This document shows positions 1-9,071 of a stretch of DNA of 64,000 nucleotides, one piece after another (within the stretch, counting starts at the first letter, position 1; the number at the start of each line of letters is the position of its first letter). Source of the DNA: Naasia sp. SYSU D00057 (GTDB lineage Bacteria; Actinomycetota; Actinomycetes; Actinomycetales; Microbacteriaceae); contig NZ_JAFMSZ010000005.1 of assembly GCF_017916505.1 (NCBI RefSeq), positions 124,001 to 188,000 of the forward strand. Reading direction: 5' to 3'. The notes beneath the pieces were generated by a model that was not told the DNA's origin, searched no databases, and saw nothing but the letters and a program-made list of their open reading frames with translations. Made by a program: the position numbers and the translations under genes.

Positions 1-801
1 GCGCTGCAGCAGACCCTCCCGCCCGACGAGGTGATCATCGTCCGCGACGGCCCCGTCGGCCCCGAGCTCGCGGCCGCCCTCGACGAGGTGCGGGCCACCG
101 CGTCGCCCCGGGTCGTGGTCGTCGAGCTCGCCCGGAACGTCGGCCTCGCCGCCGCGCTGTCGGCGGGGCTCGCCGCGTGCGGCAACGATGTGGTCGCGCG
201 GATGGACGCCGACGACGAGTCCCTGCCGAACCGCTTCGAGCGGCAGATCGCCGAGCTCGAGCGGCGGGGCCTCGACCTCCTCGGCGGCGGGATGTTCGAG
301 GTCGCGGGCGAGGACTCGCACGTGGTCGGCCGGCGGATCCCGCCCGTCGGGCACGACGAGATCACCCGGGTCTCCTCGCTGCGGAGCCCGTTCAACCATC
401 CGACGATCGTGTTCCGCAAGGCCGCCGTCGAGGCGGTCGGCGGGTACGTCGAGGCCGGGAGGATGGAGGACTACTGGCTGTTCGCGCGGCTGCTCCACTC
501 GGGGGCCGCGGTGGACAACCTCGCCGAGCCGGTCCTGCGCTACCGGGTGGACGAGGGCGCCTACGAGCGCCGGGGCGGCATCGAGCAGTTCCGCACGGAG
601 CTCGGCCTGCAGCGCATGCTGCGCGCCGAGGGCTACCTCACCACGCCCCAGTTCGTGCGCAACGTGGTGGTGCGCGGCACCTACCGCCTGCTGCCGCCCG
701 GCATGCGCCGCCCGCTCTACCGCAGGTGGGCCGTGACGCCCTCCTCCGGCGAGGTCGCCACACCCAGTTCAGGGGACGTCCCCGGCCGGGACGTGGGTTA
801 G
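1..801 (+). CDS. Glycosyltransferase family 2, 5' end cut by window edge
   Basis: The frame is open from base 1, so the gene begins outside the window; 266 residues are visible. The first residues (QQTLPPDEVIIVRDGP) match the start of the GT-A fold of GT2 enzymes, where only the beginning of the first strand is missing. A DADD motif near visible residue 69 is the metal/nucleotide-sugar binding site, and the MEDYWLFARL stretch is the usual acceptor-side ED motif. It probably adds a sugar from a nucleotide donor to a lipid-linked surface glycan in the cytoplasm. Donor and acceptor cannot be told. The tail holds a short duplicated TPSSG peptide. Confidence 0.85.
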   Translation, partial: ALQQTLPPDEVIIVRDGPVGPELAAALDEVRATASPRVVVVELARNVGLAAALSAGLAACGNDVVARMDADDESLPNRFERQIAELERRGLDLLGGGMFEVAGEDSHVVGRRIPPVGHDEITRVSSLRSPFNHPTIVFRKAAVEAVGGYVEAGRMEDYWLFARLLHSGAAVDNLAEPVLRYRVDEGAYERRGGIEQFRTELGLQRMLRAEGYLTTPQFVRNVVVRGTYRLLPPGMRRPLYRRWAVTPSSGEVATPSSGDVPGRDVG

Positions 802-964
802 TCTTTCCTGCGGCAGGGGCGGCCGAGCACTCAGGATGCGACGGCCAGACCGAGGCGGACGCCCGGGCCCACGCGACGGAACAAGAACAACGCATTCGGA
901 ATCGGTCGTCGCCGGCTGTCCCGCCTCCGCGGGTTGTCGGCATGCCCGGCCGCAGGAGGAAGGG

Positions 965-1936
965 GTGGCTCCGTTGACCCAGAGCACCGACCGTCGAGCC
1001 GTGCCCGCTGAGGCACCCGGCTCGGCAGCCGCGAAGCCGTCGACCGGAGCAGCGCTCAAGGGACTCGTCCGGGGCATCCGCCCGCGCCAGTGGGTGAAGA
1101 ACGTCCTCGTCCTCATCTCGCCGATCGTCGCGGGCGCCATCTTCGACCCCGAGGTCTGGCCGGCCGTGATCGTCGCGTTCGTGGCGTTCAGCATGGCGTC
1201 GTCGGCGACCTACCTCTTCAACGACATCCTCGACATCGAGGCGGACCGCCGGCACCCGAAGAAGCGCCACCGGCCGCTCGCGTCGGGCGTCCTGCCCGTG
1301 TGGGTCGCCGCCGCGGCGGCCGTCGCGCTCGCGCTCGGCGCGCTGGCCCTATGCCTGATCACGGGCGAGCTCGGCCTCCTCGTCGTCCTCGGCGTCTACG
1401 TCGTGCTGCAGATCTGCTACTGCATCTGGCTGAAGCACGAGGTGCTGCTCGACATCGTCCTCATCTCGAGCGGCTTCCTGCTCCGCGCCGTCGCGGGCGG
1501 CGTCGCCACCGACGTCGGCCTCTCCCAGTGGTTCCTCCTCGTCGCCGGCTTCGGCTCGCTCCTGATGGCCGCGGGCAAGCGCTACAGCGAGCTCGTGCTC
1601 CTGGAGAGCGCCGATCCGGCCACCGTCGGCTCGACCCGACCCGTGCTGCGCAAGTACACCGGCACCTACCTGCGCCTGCTCGTCACCGTCAGCACCGGCC
1701 TGCTCATCGCCTTCTACTCGCTGTGGGCGTTCGAGATGGCGCAGATGCCGGGACGCGGCGGCCTGTGGGCTCCGCTGTCCATCGTGCCGTTCGTGCTCGC
1801 GTCCCTGCGCTACGTGTTCGAGATCGACCGCGGCGAGGCGGGCAGCCCCGAGTCGGTCGCCTTCAAGGATCACGCGCTCCAGGTGATGGCGCTCGCCTGG
1901 CTCGGCGTCATCGGGTGGGGGATCTACCTCTCGTGA
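965..1936 (+). CDS. ubiA: Decaprenyl-phosphate phosphoribosyltransferase (UbiA family)
   Basis: This 323-residue integral membrane prenyltransferase-fold protein probably transfers phosphoribose from PRPP to decaprenyl phosphate, as Rv3806c does in mycobacteria. The family signature is visible: QWVKN near the first helix, then N86-D87-x-x-D90-x-x-x-D94 followed by K100 and R103-P104. A GTG start at 965 is chosen because AGGAGGA sits just upstream; the frame is open to 836 but lacks a ribosome site there, and TTG at 974 is an alternative. Its stop overlaps the GTG of the next gene (GTGA), so the two are translationally coupled. The product would feed a ribo- or arabinofuranosyl lipid donor; no DprE1 gene is in the window. 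Confidence 0.88.
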   Translation: MAPLTQSTDRRAVPAEAPGSAAAKPSTGAALKGLVRGIRPRQWVKNVLVLISPIVAGAIFDPEVWPAVIVAFVAFSMASSATYLFNDILDIEADRRHPKKRHRPLASGVLPVWVAAAAAVALALGALALCLITGELGLLVVLGVYVVLQICYCIWLKHEVLLDIVLISSGFLLRAVAGGVATDVGLSQWFLLVAGFGSLLMAAGKRYSELVLLESADPATVGSTRPVLRKYTGTYLRLLVTVSTGLLIAFYSLWAFEMAQMPGRGGLWAPLSIVPFVLASLRYVFEIDRGEAGSPESVAFKDHALQVMALAWLGVIGWGIYLS

Positions 1937-4188
1937 GCGTCGCCGCCACCGAGGCCGAAGCGCCGGTCGCGGCGGAGCCGGCGCTGCGCCGTCCCCGCCG
2001 CGCGCACCGCGGGGGGATCGCCCTCGACCTCGCGATCCTCGTGGCGTTCGCGGTCGCCGTGGTCGGCCTCTACGTGTGGCGCAAGGGCGGCTTCTTCCTC
2101 ATCGACGACGCCCAGAACGAGTTCCTGCCCTACCTGACCGAGATGGGGCGGCAGTGGCTGAGCGGGCACGTGCCCGTCATGACGAGCGACACCATCTTCG
2201 GCGGCAACTACTTCATCGCCCTCGAGCGCGCGGTCTTCTCGCCGCAGATCGTCGTCTTCTCGATCATCGCCGCCCTCGTGCCGAACCACCTCCTCGTGGC
2301 GACGGCCTTCGCGGGCGCCAGCATCCTCCTCGCCGCGATCGGCGGCTGGCTGATCGGCCGGGTCCTGCAGCTCGGCAGGGTCTACTCCCTCCTGCTCGGC
2401 GGCACCGTCGCCACCGTGCCCGTGTTCCTCTTCATGTACACCGCGAGCTGGTGGAACGGCGCGGCCGGCAGCGTCGCCCTCGTCTTCGCGATCGCGGCCC
2501 TCCTCCGTGCGATCCGCGTGCCCAGCCTCGGCTCCTCCCTGCTTCTGGGCCTCGCGACGCTGGTCGTCCTCGTCTCCGGCTGGCCGCACGCGCTGATCGG
2601 GCTGCTCGCGGTCGGCGCCTGCCTCCTCGTCGCCACCGCCGTCGTGCCCGAGGGATGGCGCAACGTCCTCCGCGACGGCGCGTGGAAGCGGCTCCTCGTC
2701 AGCTGGCTGCCCGTGCTCGTGCCCATGGCGGTCGCCGCGATCGTCTCGGTGCCGGTCTACGCCGAGTTCGTCATCCAGGGCAAGCTTCTCTTCCGGTTCA
2801 ACCAGATCTCGAACGAGGGCGCGTTCTGCGTGCCCGGCCTGGATCAGGCGCTCGCCGTGATGAACCCGGTCGCCTCGACGTACTGGAACTGCTGGGGCGG
2901 CTACACCAACTGGCCCTTCCCCATCGGCTTCGTCTCGATCCTCGCAACTCTCGCCCTCGTGTTCCACGTGCCCCGGCGCGGGGACCGGATCGCGGGCGGC
3001 CTGATCGCCTCCGCACTCGTCCTGTTCCTGCTCACCCAGCTCCCGAGCGTCTTCCTCTCGACGCGCTACCCGTTCCGGTTCCTGCCGATCCTCGGCGTCG
3101 TGCTCGCGGTGCTCCTCTTCCACCTGCTCCGCCACGGCATCCGGCGGGTCACGCGGACGCGGGTCGTGGTCGCTCTCCTGCTGACGGCGGCCGCGGCCTA
3201 CGTCGGCGTCACGCACGACGTCGACCCGGGCTGGGGCGACGCGGTCGAGGCGGTGGTGTTCGTGGCTCTCACGGTGGCCGGCATCGCGGTGCTGCTGCGG
3301 CGGTGGGAGCGGTTCCGCCCCGCCGTGTTCAGCCTGCTCGCCCTCGCCGGCGTCGTGCTCGTCGCGCTGCAGGGCCAGGGGCTCGGCACCCGGTACCTCT
3401 ACGACGACCGGCCGCAGAGCGAGGTGAACCTCAGCGCGGAGCAGCGGGAGCAGATCGACGCGGGCTTCGTCGCCGTGGCGCAGATGCCGAACGACATCTC
3501 GTCGTCGGCGGGCAGCGCGCGCTCGCTCCTCCTCGGCTGGCGGTCGTTCAACGGCTACGACCCGGTCGGGCAGCGCGCCTTCATGGAGCGCTTCGGCAAT
3601 CACGCCCCGCAGGGCTTCTACGACGCAGGCCTGGTCACCGCCCTCGGCGAGCCGGCGCAGGTCGGCGCGGACGGCGTCTGCGACTTCGAGGTCTACGGCG
3701 TGCGGTCCGTCATCGCGCAGGCCGACCTCGACGGCGAGGGGATCAGCGCCCTCGAGCGCTGCGGCTTCACCCTCGAGAGCACCGTCGGGAACTCGTCCTT
3801 CTGGGTCTCCTCCGCGAAGCCCGTCGGCGCCACGCTCAGCTACGCCGACCCCGGCATCGAGTACGCCGACGACGTGAACGCCGACCAGCGGCACGAGAGC
3901 GCCGAGATCACGGCGAACTCCAACGGCGGCGACGTCGTCTTCGCCCGCCTGTGGTGGCCGGGCTACACCGCCACCCTCGACGGCGAGCCGGTTCCCGTGA
4001 CCGCCTACGACGGCATCCTCGCGGCGGTCGAACTGCCTGCCGGTGCCACCGGGACGCTGGAGCTCAGCTACACGCCGACCTCCTGGCGCTGGGCGATCCC
4101 GGTGTCCGTGCTCGGGGTGCTGCTCGGCGCGGGTGCCCTGATCTGGGGGTACGCGCGGCGGCGGAAAGAGGCGCGGCGACCTAGTTAG
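1933..4188 (+). CDS. YfhO-like polytopic membrane protein
   Basis: A 751-residue protein with many hydrophobic helices and a soluble C-terminal domain. The first periplasmic-side loop after TM1 carries DDAQNEFLPY, the acidic motif expected of GT-C type enzymes. The C-terminus has the YfhO-like ending: WWPGYTATLDGEPV followed by LSYTPTSWRW and a last helix. Members are thought to use polyprenyl-phosphate sugars outside the membrane to modify surface polymers; that role is family knowledge, not shown here. The GTG start overlaps the stop of the upstream phosphoribosyltransferase, which may supply its lipid substrate (inference). Confidence 0.72.
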   Translation: MSVAATEAEAPVAAEPALRRPRRAHRGGIALDLAILVAFAVAVVGLYVWRKGGFFLIDDAQNEFLPYLTEMGRQWLSGHVPVMTSDTIFGGNYFIALERAVFSPQIVVFSIIAALVPNHLLVATAFAGASILLAAIGGWLIGRVLQLGRVYSLLLGGTVATVPVFLFMYTASWWNGAAGSVALVFAIAALLRAIRVPSLGSSLLLGLATLVVLVSGWPHALIGLLAVGACLLVATAVVPEGWRNVLRDGAWKRLLVSWLPVLVPMAVAAIVSVPVYAEFVIQGKLLFRFNQISNEGAFCVPGLDQALAVMNPVASTYWNCWGGYTNWPFPIGFVSILATLALVFHVPRRGDRIAGGLIASALVLFLLTQLPSVFLSTRYPFRFLPILGVVLAVLLFHLLRHGIRRVTRTRVVVALLLTAAAAYVGVTHDVDPGWGDAVEAVVFVALTVAGIAVLLRRWERFRPAVFSLLALAGVVLVALQGQGLGTRYLYDDRPQSEVNLSAEQREQIDAGFVAVAQMPNDISSSAGSARSLLLGWRSFNGYDPVGQRAFMERFGNHAPQGFYDAGLVTALGEPAQVGADGVCDFEVYGVRSVIAQADLDGEGISALERCGFTLESTVGNSSFWVSSAKPVGATLSYADPGIEYADDVNADQRHESAEITANSNGGDVVFARLWWPGYTATLDGEPVPVTAYDGILAAVELPAGATGTLELSYTPTSWRWAIPVSVLGVLLGAGALIWGYARRRKEARRPS

Positions 4189-4205
4189 GGGGCGCGAAGC
4201 CTGCC

Positions 4206-4211
4206 TATAGT
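4206..4211 (+). promoter_or_regulatory. Probable -10 element upstream of LGFP gene
   Basis: TATAGT lies 31 bases before the GTG at 4243. The same hexamer precedes the gene at 8685, and the related TATCGT precedes those at 10762 and 14143. No convincing -35 box was seen. Confidence 0.5.
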
Positions 4212-4242
4212 CAGGCTTTACACGTGCACTTGGGGGGTACTT

Positions 4243-6708
4243 GTGCCGCGGATCCTTACTGCTGCTCTCGCCGCGCTGGCGGTCGTCGCATCGACGTTCG
4301 TCGGGCTGACGATCAGCACCACCGTCGACGCCGAGCCCGCTCAGGCGGCCAACCTCAGCCTGTTCGACCCGGGCGACATCATCGCCGACGAGATCTTCTG
4401 GGACGCCGGCACGATGAGCGCCGACCAGATCCAGTCGTTCCTGCAGTCGAAGATGCCCTCGTGCGCGTCGGGCTACGTCTGCCTCAAGGACTACCGCGAG
4501 ACCACGCGGACGATCGCCGCGACCCCGATGTGCCGGCAGTACACCGGGGCGCCGAACGAGTCGGCAGCGTGGATCATCTACAAGGTCGCGCAGGCCTGCG
4601 GCGTGAACCCGCAGGTCATCCTCGTGATGCTGCAGAAGGAGCAGGGGCTCGTCGGCGACAGCAGCCCCAGCTCCCGCCAGTACCGCTCCGCGATGGGCGC
4701 CGGCTGCCCCGACACCGCGGACTGCGACTCCAACTACTACGGCTACTTCAACCAGGTGCACTACGGCGCGTACCTGCTGAAGCGGTACACGATGCCGGCC
4801 GGCACGGGCAAGGGCACCAGCTACTCCACGAACTACGGCGCGATGTACCCGGTCGGGACGACGTCGAACATCCTCTACAACCCGAACTCGGCGTGCGGCA
4901 CCAAGAGCGTCTACATCCGCAACCAGGCGACGCACTCGCTCTACGTCTACACCCCGTACACGCCGAACGACGCCGCCCTCCGCGCCGGCTACGGCACGGG
5001 CGACGGCTGCTCGGCGTACGGCAACCGCAACTTCTACAACTACTTCACCGACTGGTTCGGCTCCACGCACCCGTTCCCTGTGGTCGGGGAGATCGCGAAC
5101 CGCTGGAACGCGCTCGGCGCGCTGAACAGCTACCTCGGCTGGGCGCGCGGCCCCCAGGTCTGCGGGCTGGTCGACGGCGGCTGCTTCCAGGAGTTCCGTG
5201 GCGGCTACATCCTCTGGTCGCCCGCCACCGGCGCCTGGGACATCACCCCCGGCAACCAGAAGTACTGGGGCGCGCGCGGCTACGAGAACGGCTCGTTCGG
5301 CTATCCGACGTCGGGCACCAACTGCGGCACGAAGGACGGCGGCTGCTGGCAGTCCTTCGAGGGCGGCTGGATCATCTCGTCGGCGAGCACCGGGATGCGC
5401 TCGCTGACGAACGACTTCCGCGGCGCCTGGGCGGCCGTCGGCTTCGAGAACGGCGCCCTCGGCTACCCCAAGGCCGACATGGGCTGCGGCGGCATCGACT
5501 CCGGCTGCTGGCAGGAGTTCCAGGGCGGCTGGGTCATCAGCTCCACGAGCACGGGCGCGAAGGCGATCACCAACGCGTTCCGCGACGTCTGGAAGGCCAA
5601 CGGGTTCGAGGGCGGCTGGCTCGGCTACCCGACCAGCGCCACCACCATGAACCTCAAGAACGGCGGCGGCTGGCAGAGCTTCCAGGGCGGCTACCTCATC
5701 TCGTCGCCGGCCGGCGGCATCCGCGCCGTCCGCCCGGACGTCCGCGCCGCCTGGGGCAAGCTCGGCTACGAGGCCGGCACGCTCGGCTACCCGACCAGCG
5801 ACCTCAACTGCACCCTCGTCGACGGCGGCTGCGCCCAGCGGTTCGAGGGCGGCTACGTCGTCGTCTCCGCCGAGGGCGGAGCGCAGGCGGTCCCGAGCGC
5901 CATCCGGACCGCCTGGGGCGCGCAGGGCTACGAGAACGGCTGGATGGGCTACCCGACCTCGGCGTACGCCTGCAGCCTGCGCGACGGCGGCTGCTACCAG
6001 AGCTTCGAGGGCGGCTACATCCTCTCCTCGAAGGCCGGCGGGATTCGCGCCCTGACCGCCGAGGTCCGCGCGGCCTGGGGCAAGGTCGGGTTCGAGAACG
6101 GGTGGCTCGGCTACCCGAAGTCGGACCTCTCGTGCGTCCTGCGTGACGGCGGCTGCGTCCAGGAGTTCGAGGGCGGCTACATCCTCGTCTCGAAGGCGGG
6201 CGGCGCCCAGGCGATCTCGAGCACCTTCCGCACCCGCTGGGGAGCGGCCGGCTACGAGAACGGCGCCCTCGGCTACCCCATCACCCCGACCACGCTGGGG
6301 CTGCGTCACGGCGGCGGCTGGCAGCAGTTCGAGGGCGGCTACATCATCGGCGCTCCCGGCGTCGGCTACCACGTCATGCAGTCCACCATCCGCACCGGCT
6401 GGGCGACCGTCGGCTTCGAGGGCGGCGTGCTCGGCTACCCGGTGGGCAGCACGTTCTGCAGCCTGCGCAACGGCGGCTGCTACCAGCAGTTCGAGGGCGG
6501 CTACGTCATCTACTCGCCGGCCACGGGCGCGCAGCCGCTGCGCACCGCGGTCCGCAACAAGTGGGGCACGGTCGGCTTCGAGAACGGCCGGCTGGGCTAC
6601 CCGACGAGCGGGGAGACCCGGGTCGACGCCTCGACCACTCGCCAGAACTTCGAGCGCGGCCACATGCTGATCCGCTCGAACGGCGTGATCGACGTCTACT
6701 ACAGCTGA
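4243..6708 (+). CDS. Secreted LGFP-repeat protein with lysozyme-like N-terminal domain
   Basis: An 821-residue exported protein. Residues 1-35 form a signal peptide ending near AEPAQA. Residues about 36-280 form an N-terminal domain with QVILVMLQKEQGLV, whose Glu and surroundings resemble lysozyme/transglycosylase-like domains; catalysis is inference. About residue 285 to the end holds ten LGFP-type repeats of 53-54 residues (W..xGYENGxLGYP, then a Cys-x6-Cys hairpin and FEGGYI). Eight of ten repeats carry the Cys pair or a remnant; repeats 4 and 8 lose both Cys together. LGFP repeats in Corynebacteriales are linked to cell-wall polysaccharide association. GTG 4243 follows a G-rich ribosome site. 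A second LGFP gene follows after 34 bases. Confidence 0.88.
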   Translation: MPRILTAALAALAVVASTFVGLTISTTVDAEPAQAANLSLFDPGDIIADEIFWDAGTMSADQIQSFLQSKMPSCASGYVCLKDYRETTRTIAATPMCRQYTGAPNESAAWIIYKVAQACGVNPQVILVMLQKEQGLVGDSSPSSRQYRSAMGAGCPDTADCDSNYYGYFNQVHYGAYLLKRYTMPAGTGKGTSYSTNYGAMYPVGTTSNILYNPNSACGTKSVYIRNQATHSLYVYTPYTPNDAALRAGYGTGDGCSAYGNRNFYNYFTDWFGSTHPFPVVGEIANRWNALGALNSYLGWARGPQVCGLVDGGCFQEFRGGYILWSPATGAWDITPGNQKYWGARGYENGSFGYPTSGTNCGTKDGGCWQSFEGGWIISSASTGMRSLTNDFRGAWAAVGFENGALGYPKADMGCGGIDSGCWQEFQGGWVISSTSTGAKAITNAFRDVWKANGFEGGWLGYPTSATTMNLKNGGGWQSFQGGYLISSPAGGIRAVRPDVRAAWGKLGYEAGTLGYPTSDLNCTLVDGGCAQRFEGGYVVVSAEGGAQAVPSAIRTAWGAQGYENGWMGYPTSAYACSLRDGGCYQSFEGGYILSSKAGGIRALTAEVRAAWGKVGFENGWLGYPKSDLSCVLRDGGCVQEFEGGYILVSKAGGAQAISSTFRTRWGAAGYENGALGYPITPTTLGLRHGGGWQQFEGGYIIGAPGVGYHVMQSTIRTGWATVGFEGGVLGYPVGSTFCSLRNGGCYQQFEGGYVIYSPATGAQPLRTAVRNKWGTVGFENGRLGYPTSGETRVDASTTRQNFERGHMLIRSNGVIDVYYS

Positions 6709-6742
6709 GTCGCAGCACAGCACGACAGGGGGAGGAGGGACG

Positions 6743-8347
6743 ATGGGGTTCCGCCGTGGGCGCCGCTGGGCGCTGACCGCGATGGTCGGAGCGGCGCTGG
6801 CCGGGGTGATCGGCACCTCGGTGGTGGCCGGATCGGCCTCCGCCGCGACGGTGACGCCGGAGATCGCCGCGTCGTTCCAGAAGGCGCATGAGGCGCGCGG
6901 CGGAGCCACCGGCTCGCTCGGGCCGGCGTCCGGCGGGATCGTCTGCAGCCTGCGCGACTCCGGCTGCTACCAGGCGTTCGCCGGCGGCTACCTCCTCTCG
7001 TCGGCGAGCACCGGCATCAACGCGGTGCCGAACGCCGTGCGTGCCGTCTGGGCGGGCCTTCGCTATCAGGACGGCTGGCTCGGCTACCCGGCGGGCGACC
7101 AGGAGTGCGATGCGGAGTCCGGCGCCTGCTACCAGCCGTTCGAGCACGGCTTCGTGGTGGGGACTCCCGGGACCGGGCTGTTCGCGACCAGCGACGCGTT
7201 CTGGGACGAGTGGGCCGCGTGGGGCTTCGACCTCGGCGACCTGGGGCTCCCGCTCGGCAACACCAATTGCGGGCTGAAGGCGGGCGGCTGCTACCAGCGC
7301 TACCAGGGCGGCTGGATGTTCTCCTCGACCCCCGGCGGCTTCCGCGTCCTCTGGGACGAGATCCGCACCGCCTGGGGCGCGGTCGGCTTCGAGAACGGCA
7401 AGCTCGGCTACCCGACCGGCGACTACGTCTGCGCCGAGGACGGCTTCTCCTGCACGCAGCAGTTCGAGGGCGGCCAGGTGGTCGACTCCGCGACCGGCAC
7501 CTTCGCCGTTCCCGCCGCGGGCCTCGCCGCGTGGAACCGCAACGGCGGCGCCGACGCGATGGGCTTCCCGACCGGGAATCTCGCCTGCCACCTGCGGAAC
7601 GGGGGCTGCTACCAGACGTTCGAGTACGGCCACGTGCTGACGTCGACGGCAGGCGGAGCTCGCGCGGTATTCCCCTTCATCCGCGACGAGTGGGCCCGCA
7701 ACGGCTTCGAGAACGGCCGCCTCGGCTACCCGACGACCGAGTACACCTGCGGCCTGGTCGACGGCGGCTGCTGGCAGGGCTTCGAGGGCGGCGTGATCAT
7801 CGACGGTCCGGTCGGCCTGTGGACCGTGACGAACGCGATGCGCGGCGCCTGGGGTTCGACCGGCTTCGAGAACGGCTGGATGGGGTACCCCGTGTCGAGC
7901 ACCACCTGCAGCCTGCGCAACGGCGGGTGCTGGCAGCAGTTCGAGGGCGGCTACGTGCTCTACTCGCCCGCGACGGGTGCCCGGGTTCTGGACATCCCGA
8001 CTCGGGACATGTGGGGCCTGGCTGGGTACGAGAACGGCTACCTCGGCTATCCCACCACCGACAAGATCGGCGGCCTCCGCGGCGGTGGCAGCTGGCAGGG
8101 CTTCCAGGGCGGCGTCATGATGGACCCTCCCGGTGTCCACTGGCCGCTGCCCATGAGCACCCGGATGCGCAACGTCTGGGGCACCCAGGGCTTCGAGAAC
8201 GGCGTGCTCGGCTACCCGACCACCGAGGAGTTCGACTCGGCTCGGGGCAGGATGGAGCACTTCAGCGGCGGCTACATCGAACTCCGGCCCGACGGCACCG
8301 CGCTGATCCGCTACTCGAACGGAACCTCGCGCACCGTCCGCGGCTGA
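6743..8347 (+). CDS. Secreted protein built of nine LGFP repeats
   Basis: A 534-residue exported protein. A signal peptide (positively charged start, hydrophobic core, cleavage near SASA) spans about residues 1-35. The remainder is nine LGFP-like repeats of about 53 residues and no separate catalytic domain. Seven repeats keep a Cys pair; the eighth (GGLRGGGSW) and ninth lack it. The ATG follows a strong site, GGGGAGGAGGG. It shares repeats and probably a transcript with the 821-residue protein upstream. A wall-binding or wall-stabilising role is likely from the family. Confidence 0.87.
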   Translation: MGFRRGRRWALTAMVGAALAGVIGTSVVAGSASAATVTPEIAASFQKAHEARGGATGSLGPASGGIVCSLRDSGCYQAFAGGYLLSSASTGINAVPNAVRAVWAGLRYQDGWLGYPAGDQECDAESGACYQPFEHGFVVGTPGTGLFATSDAFWDEWAAWGFDLGDLGLPLGNTNCGLKAGGCYQRYQGGWMFSSTPGGFRVLWDEIRTAWGAVGFENGKLGYPTGDYVCAEDGFSCTQQFEGGQVVDSATGTFAVPAAGLAAWNRNGGADAMGFPTGNLACHLRNGGCYQTFEYGHVLTSTAGGARAVFPFIRDEWARNGFENGRLGYPTTEYTCGLVDGGCWQGFEGGVIIDGPVGLWTVTNAMRGAWGSTGFENGWMGYPVSSTTCSLRNGGCWQQFEGGYVLYSPATGARVLDIPTRDMWGLAGYENGYLGYPTTDKIGGLRGGGSWQGFQGGVMMDPPGVHWPLPMSTRMRNVWGTQGFENGVLGYPTTEEFDSARGRMEHFSGGYIELRPDGTALIRYSNGTSRTVRG

Positions 8348-8404
8348 CCGTTCGCGCACCGCTTCTCGCCGAGCGCGCCCCGAAACACCGAGTGCGCCCC
8401 GAAA

Positions 8405-8440
8405 CACCGAGCGCACCCTGGGCACGGGGTGCGCTCGGTG
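8405..8440. terminator. Perfect 14-bp inverted repeat after the LGFP gene pair
   Basis: CACCGAGCGCACCC (8405-8418) and its exact complement (8427-8440) flank an 8-base loop. It starts 58 bases after the stop of the second LGFP gene. A half copy of the left arm (ACACCGAGTGCGCCCC) lies just before it. No T-run follows, so a terminator or protein-binding palindrome are both possible. Confidence 0.55.
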
Positions 8441-8523
8441 CGCAGGGGCGCACTCGGCGGCACCCGGCGCGCCCGGCGCGGAGCGCGCGCGACCGCAACC
8501 TCCGGTGCAAAGCGCAACGTCCG

Positions 8524-8559
8524 GCGCAAAACGCAACGCTCCCCGGTTGCGTTCTGCGC
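8524..8559. repeat. Second palindrome in the 8348-8684 gap
   Basis: GCGCAAAACGCAAC (8524-8537) pairs with 8546-8559 with one mismatch around an 8-base loop. Further copies of the word CAACGT/ACGTTGCG lie at 8515-8522 and 8562-8570. The 337-base gap otherwise contains no reading frame I would call a gene; it holds this palindrome, the one at 8405 and the promoter at 8649. Confidence 0.55.
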
Positions 8560-8648
8560 GGGACGTTGCGTCTAGCGGGCGGAAGCGGGCTGTGCCCCCG
8601 TTGCCGCGCCCGCCCCGCGCGGCGTCCGGCCCCTCTACGGGGGCCACG

Positions 8649-8654
8649 TATAGT
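8649..8654 (+). promoter_or_regulatory. Probable -10 element for the 8685-10647 operon
   Basis: TATAGT lies 30 bases before the ATG at 8685, with GAAGGGGTGGGGA as ribosome site between. Confidence 0.5.
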
Positions 8655-8684
8655 GACTGAGGCTTTTTTCGAAGGGGTGGGGAA

Positions 8685-9071
8685 ATGAATCTGGCGAGTT
8701 TCGCGCTCGTGCTGACGGGCGTTCTGCTGAACGCCGGCGCTCAGCTGTCCATCAAGGCGGGCACGACCGCACTCGGGAACCTGGTCTCCCCGGACGGCCC
8801 GATCATGACCGTGGTCCGGATCGTGTTCCAGCCGTTCATCCTGCTCGGCCTCGCCGCGTACGTGATCAGCGTGGCCATCCAGATCGTCGTGCTCTCGCGC
8901 GTCCCGGTCAGCGTCGCCTACCCGATGCTCTCGATCGGCTACGTGGTGAACGCGTTCCTCGCGTACTTCCTCTTCAAGGAGGACCTGACCGTGATGAAGC
9001 TCGTCGGCATCGGCGTCATCATCCTCGGCGTCATCCTCGTCGCCCGCTCCTCCCCGGCGCCGGCCGCCTGA
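8685..9071 (+). CDS. Small EamA/SMR-like membrane transporter
   Basis: A 128-residue protein with four predicted transmembrane helices and the SMR/EamA half-unit pattern (LLNAGAQLSIKAG near helix 1, PVSVAYPMLSIGYVVNAFLAY in helix 3). Proteins of this size and pattern include ArnE/ArnF-type flippases for polyprenyl-phosphate sugars. Its ATGA overlap with the next gene and the glycan setting make a lipid-linked sugar flippase more likely than drug export; that is inference. It would act in the cytoplasmic membrane, probably as a dimer. Confidence 0.78.
   Translation: MNLASFALVLTGVLLNAGAQLSIKAGTTALGNLVSPDGPIMTVVRIVFQPFILLGLAAYVISVAIQIVVLSRVPVSVAYPMLSIGYVVNAFLAYFLFKEDLTVMKLVGIGVIILGVILVARSSPAPAA

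Noticed and set aside
802-964. Start of the UbiA-family gene at an ATG at 836
   Set aside because: The extra 43 residues are Arg/Gly/Pro-rich without a ribosome site, while AGGAGGA precedes GTG 965.
1924-6909. A 1661-codon open frame on the minus strand
   Set aside because: It lies fully antisense to the YfhO-like and LGFP genes, which have clear domains and signal peptides. Its translation is low-complexity Ala/Arg/Val/Glu typical of a shadow frame in GC-rich DNA.
8685-9071. Multidrug efflux gene of SMR type
   Set aside because: The fold fits, but the operon with an epimerase and phosphatase in a glycan locus makes a lipid-linked sugar flippase more likely. It stays uncertain.
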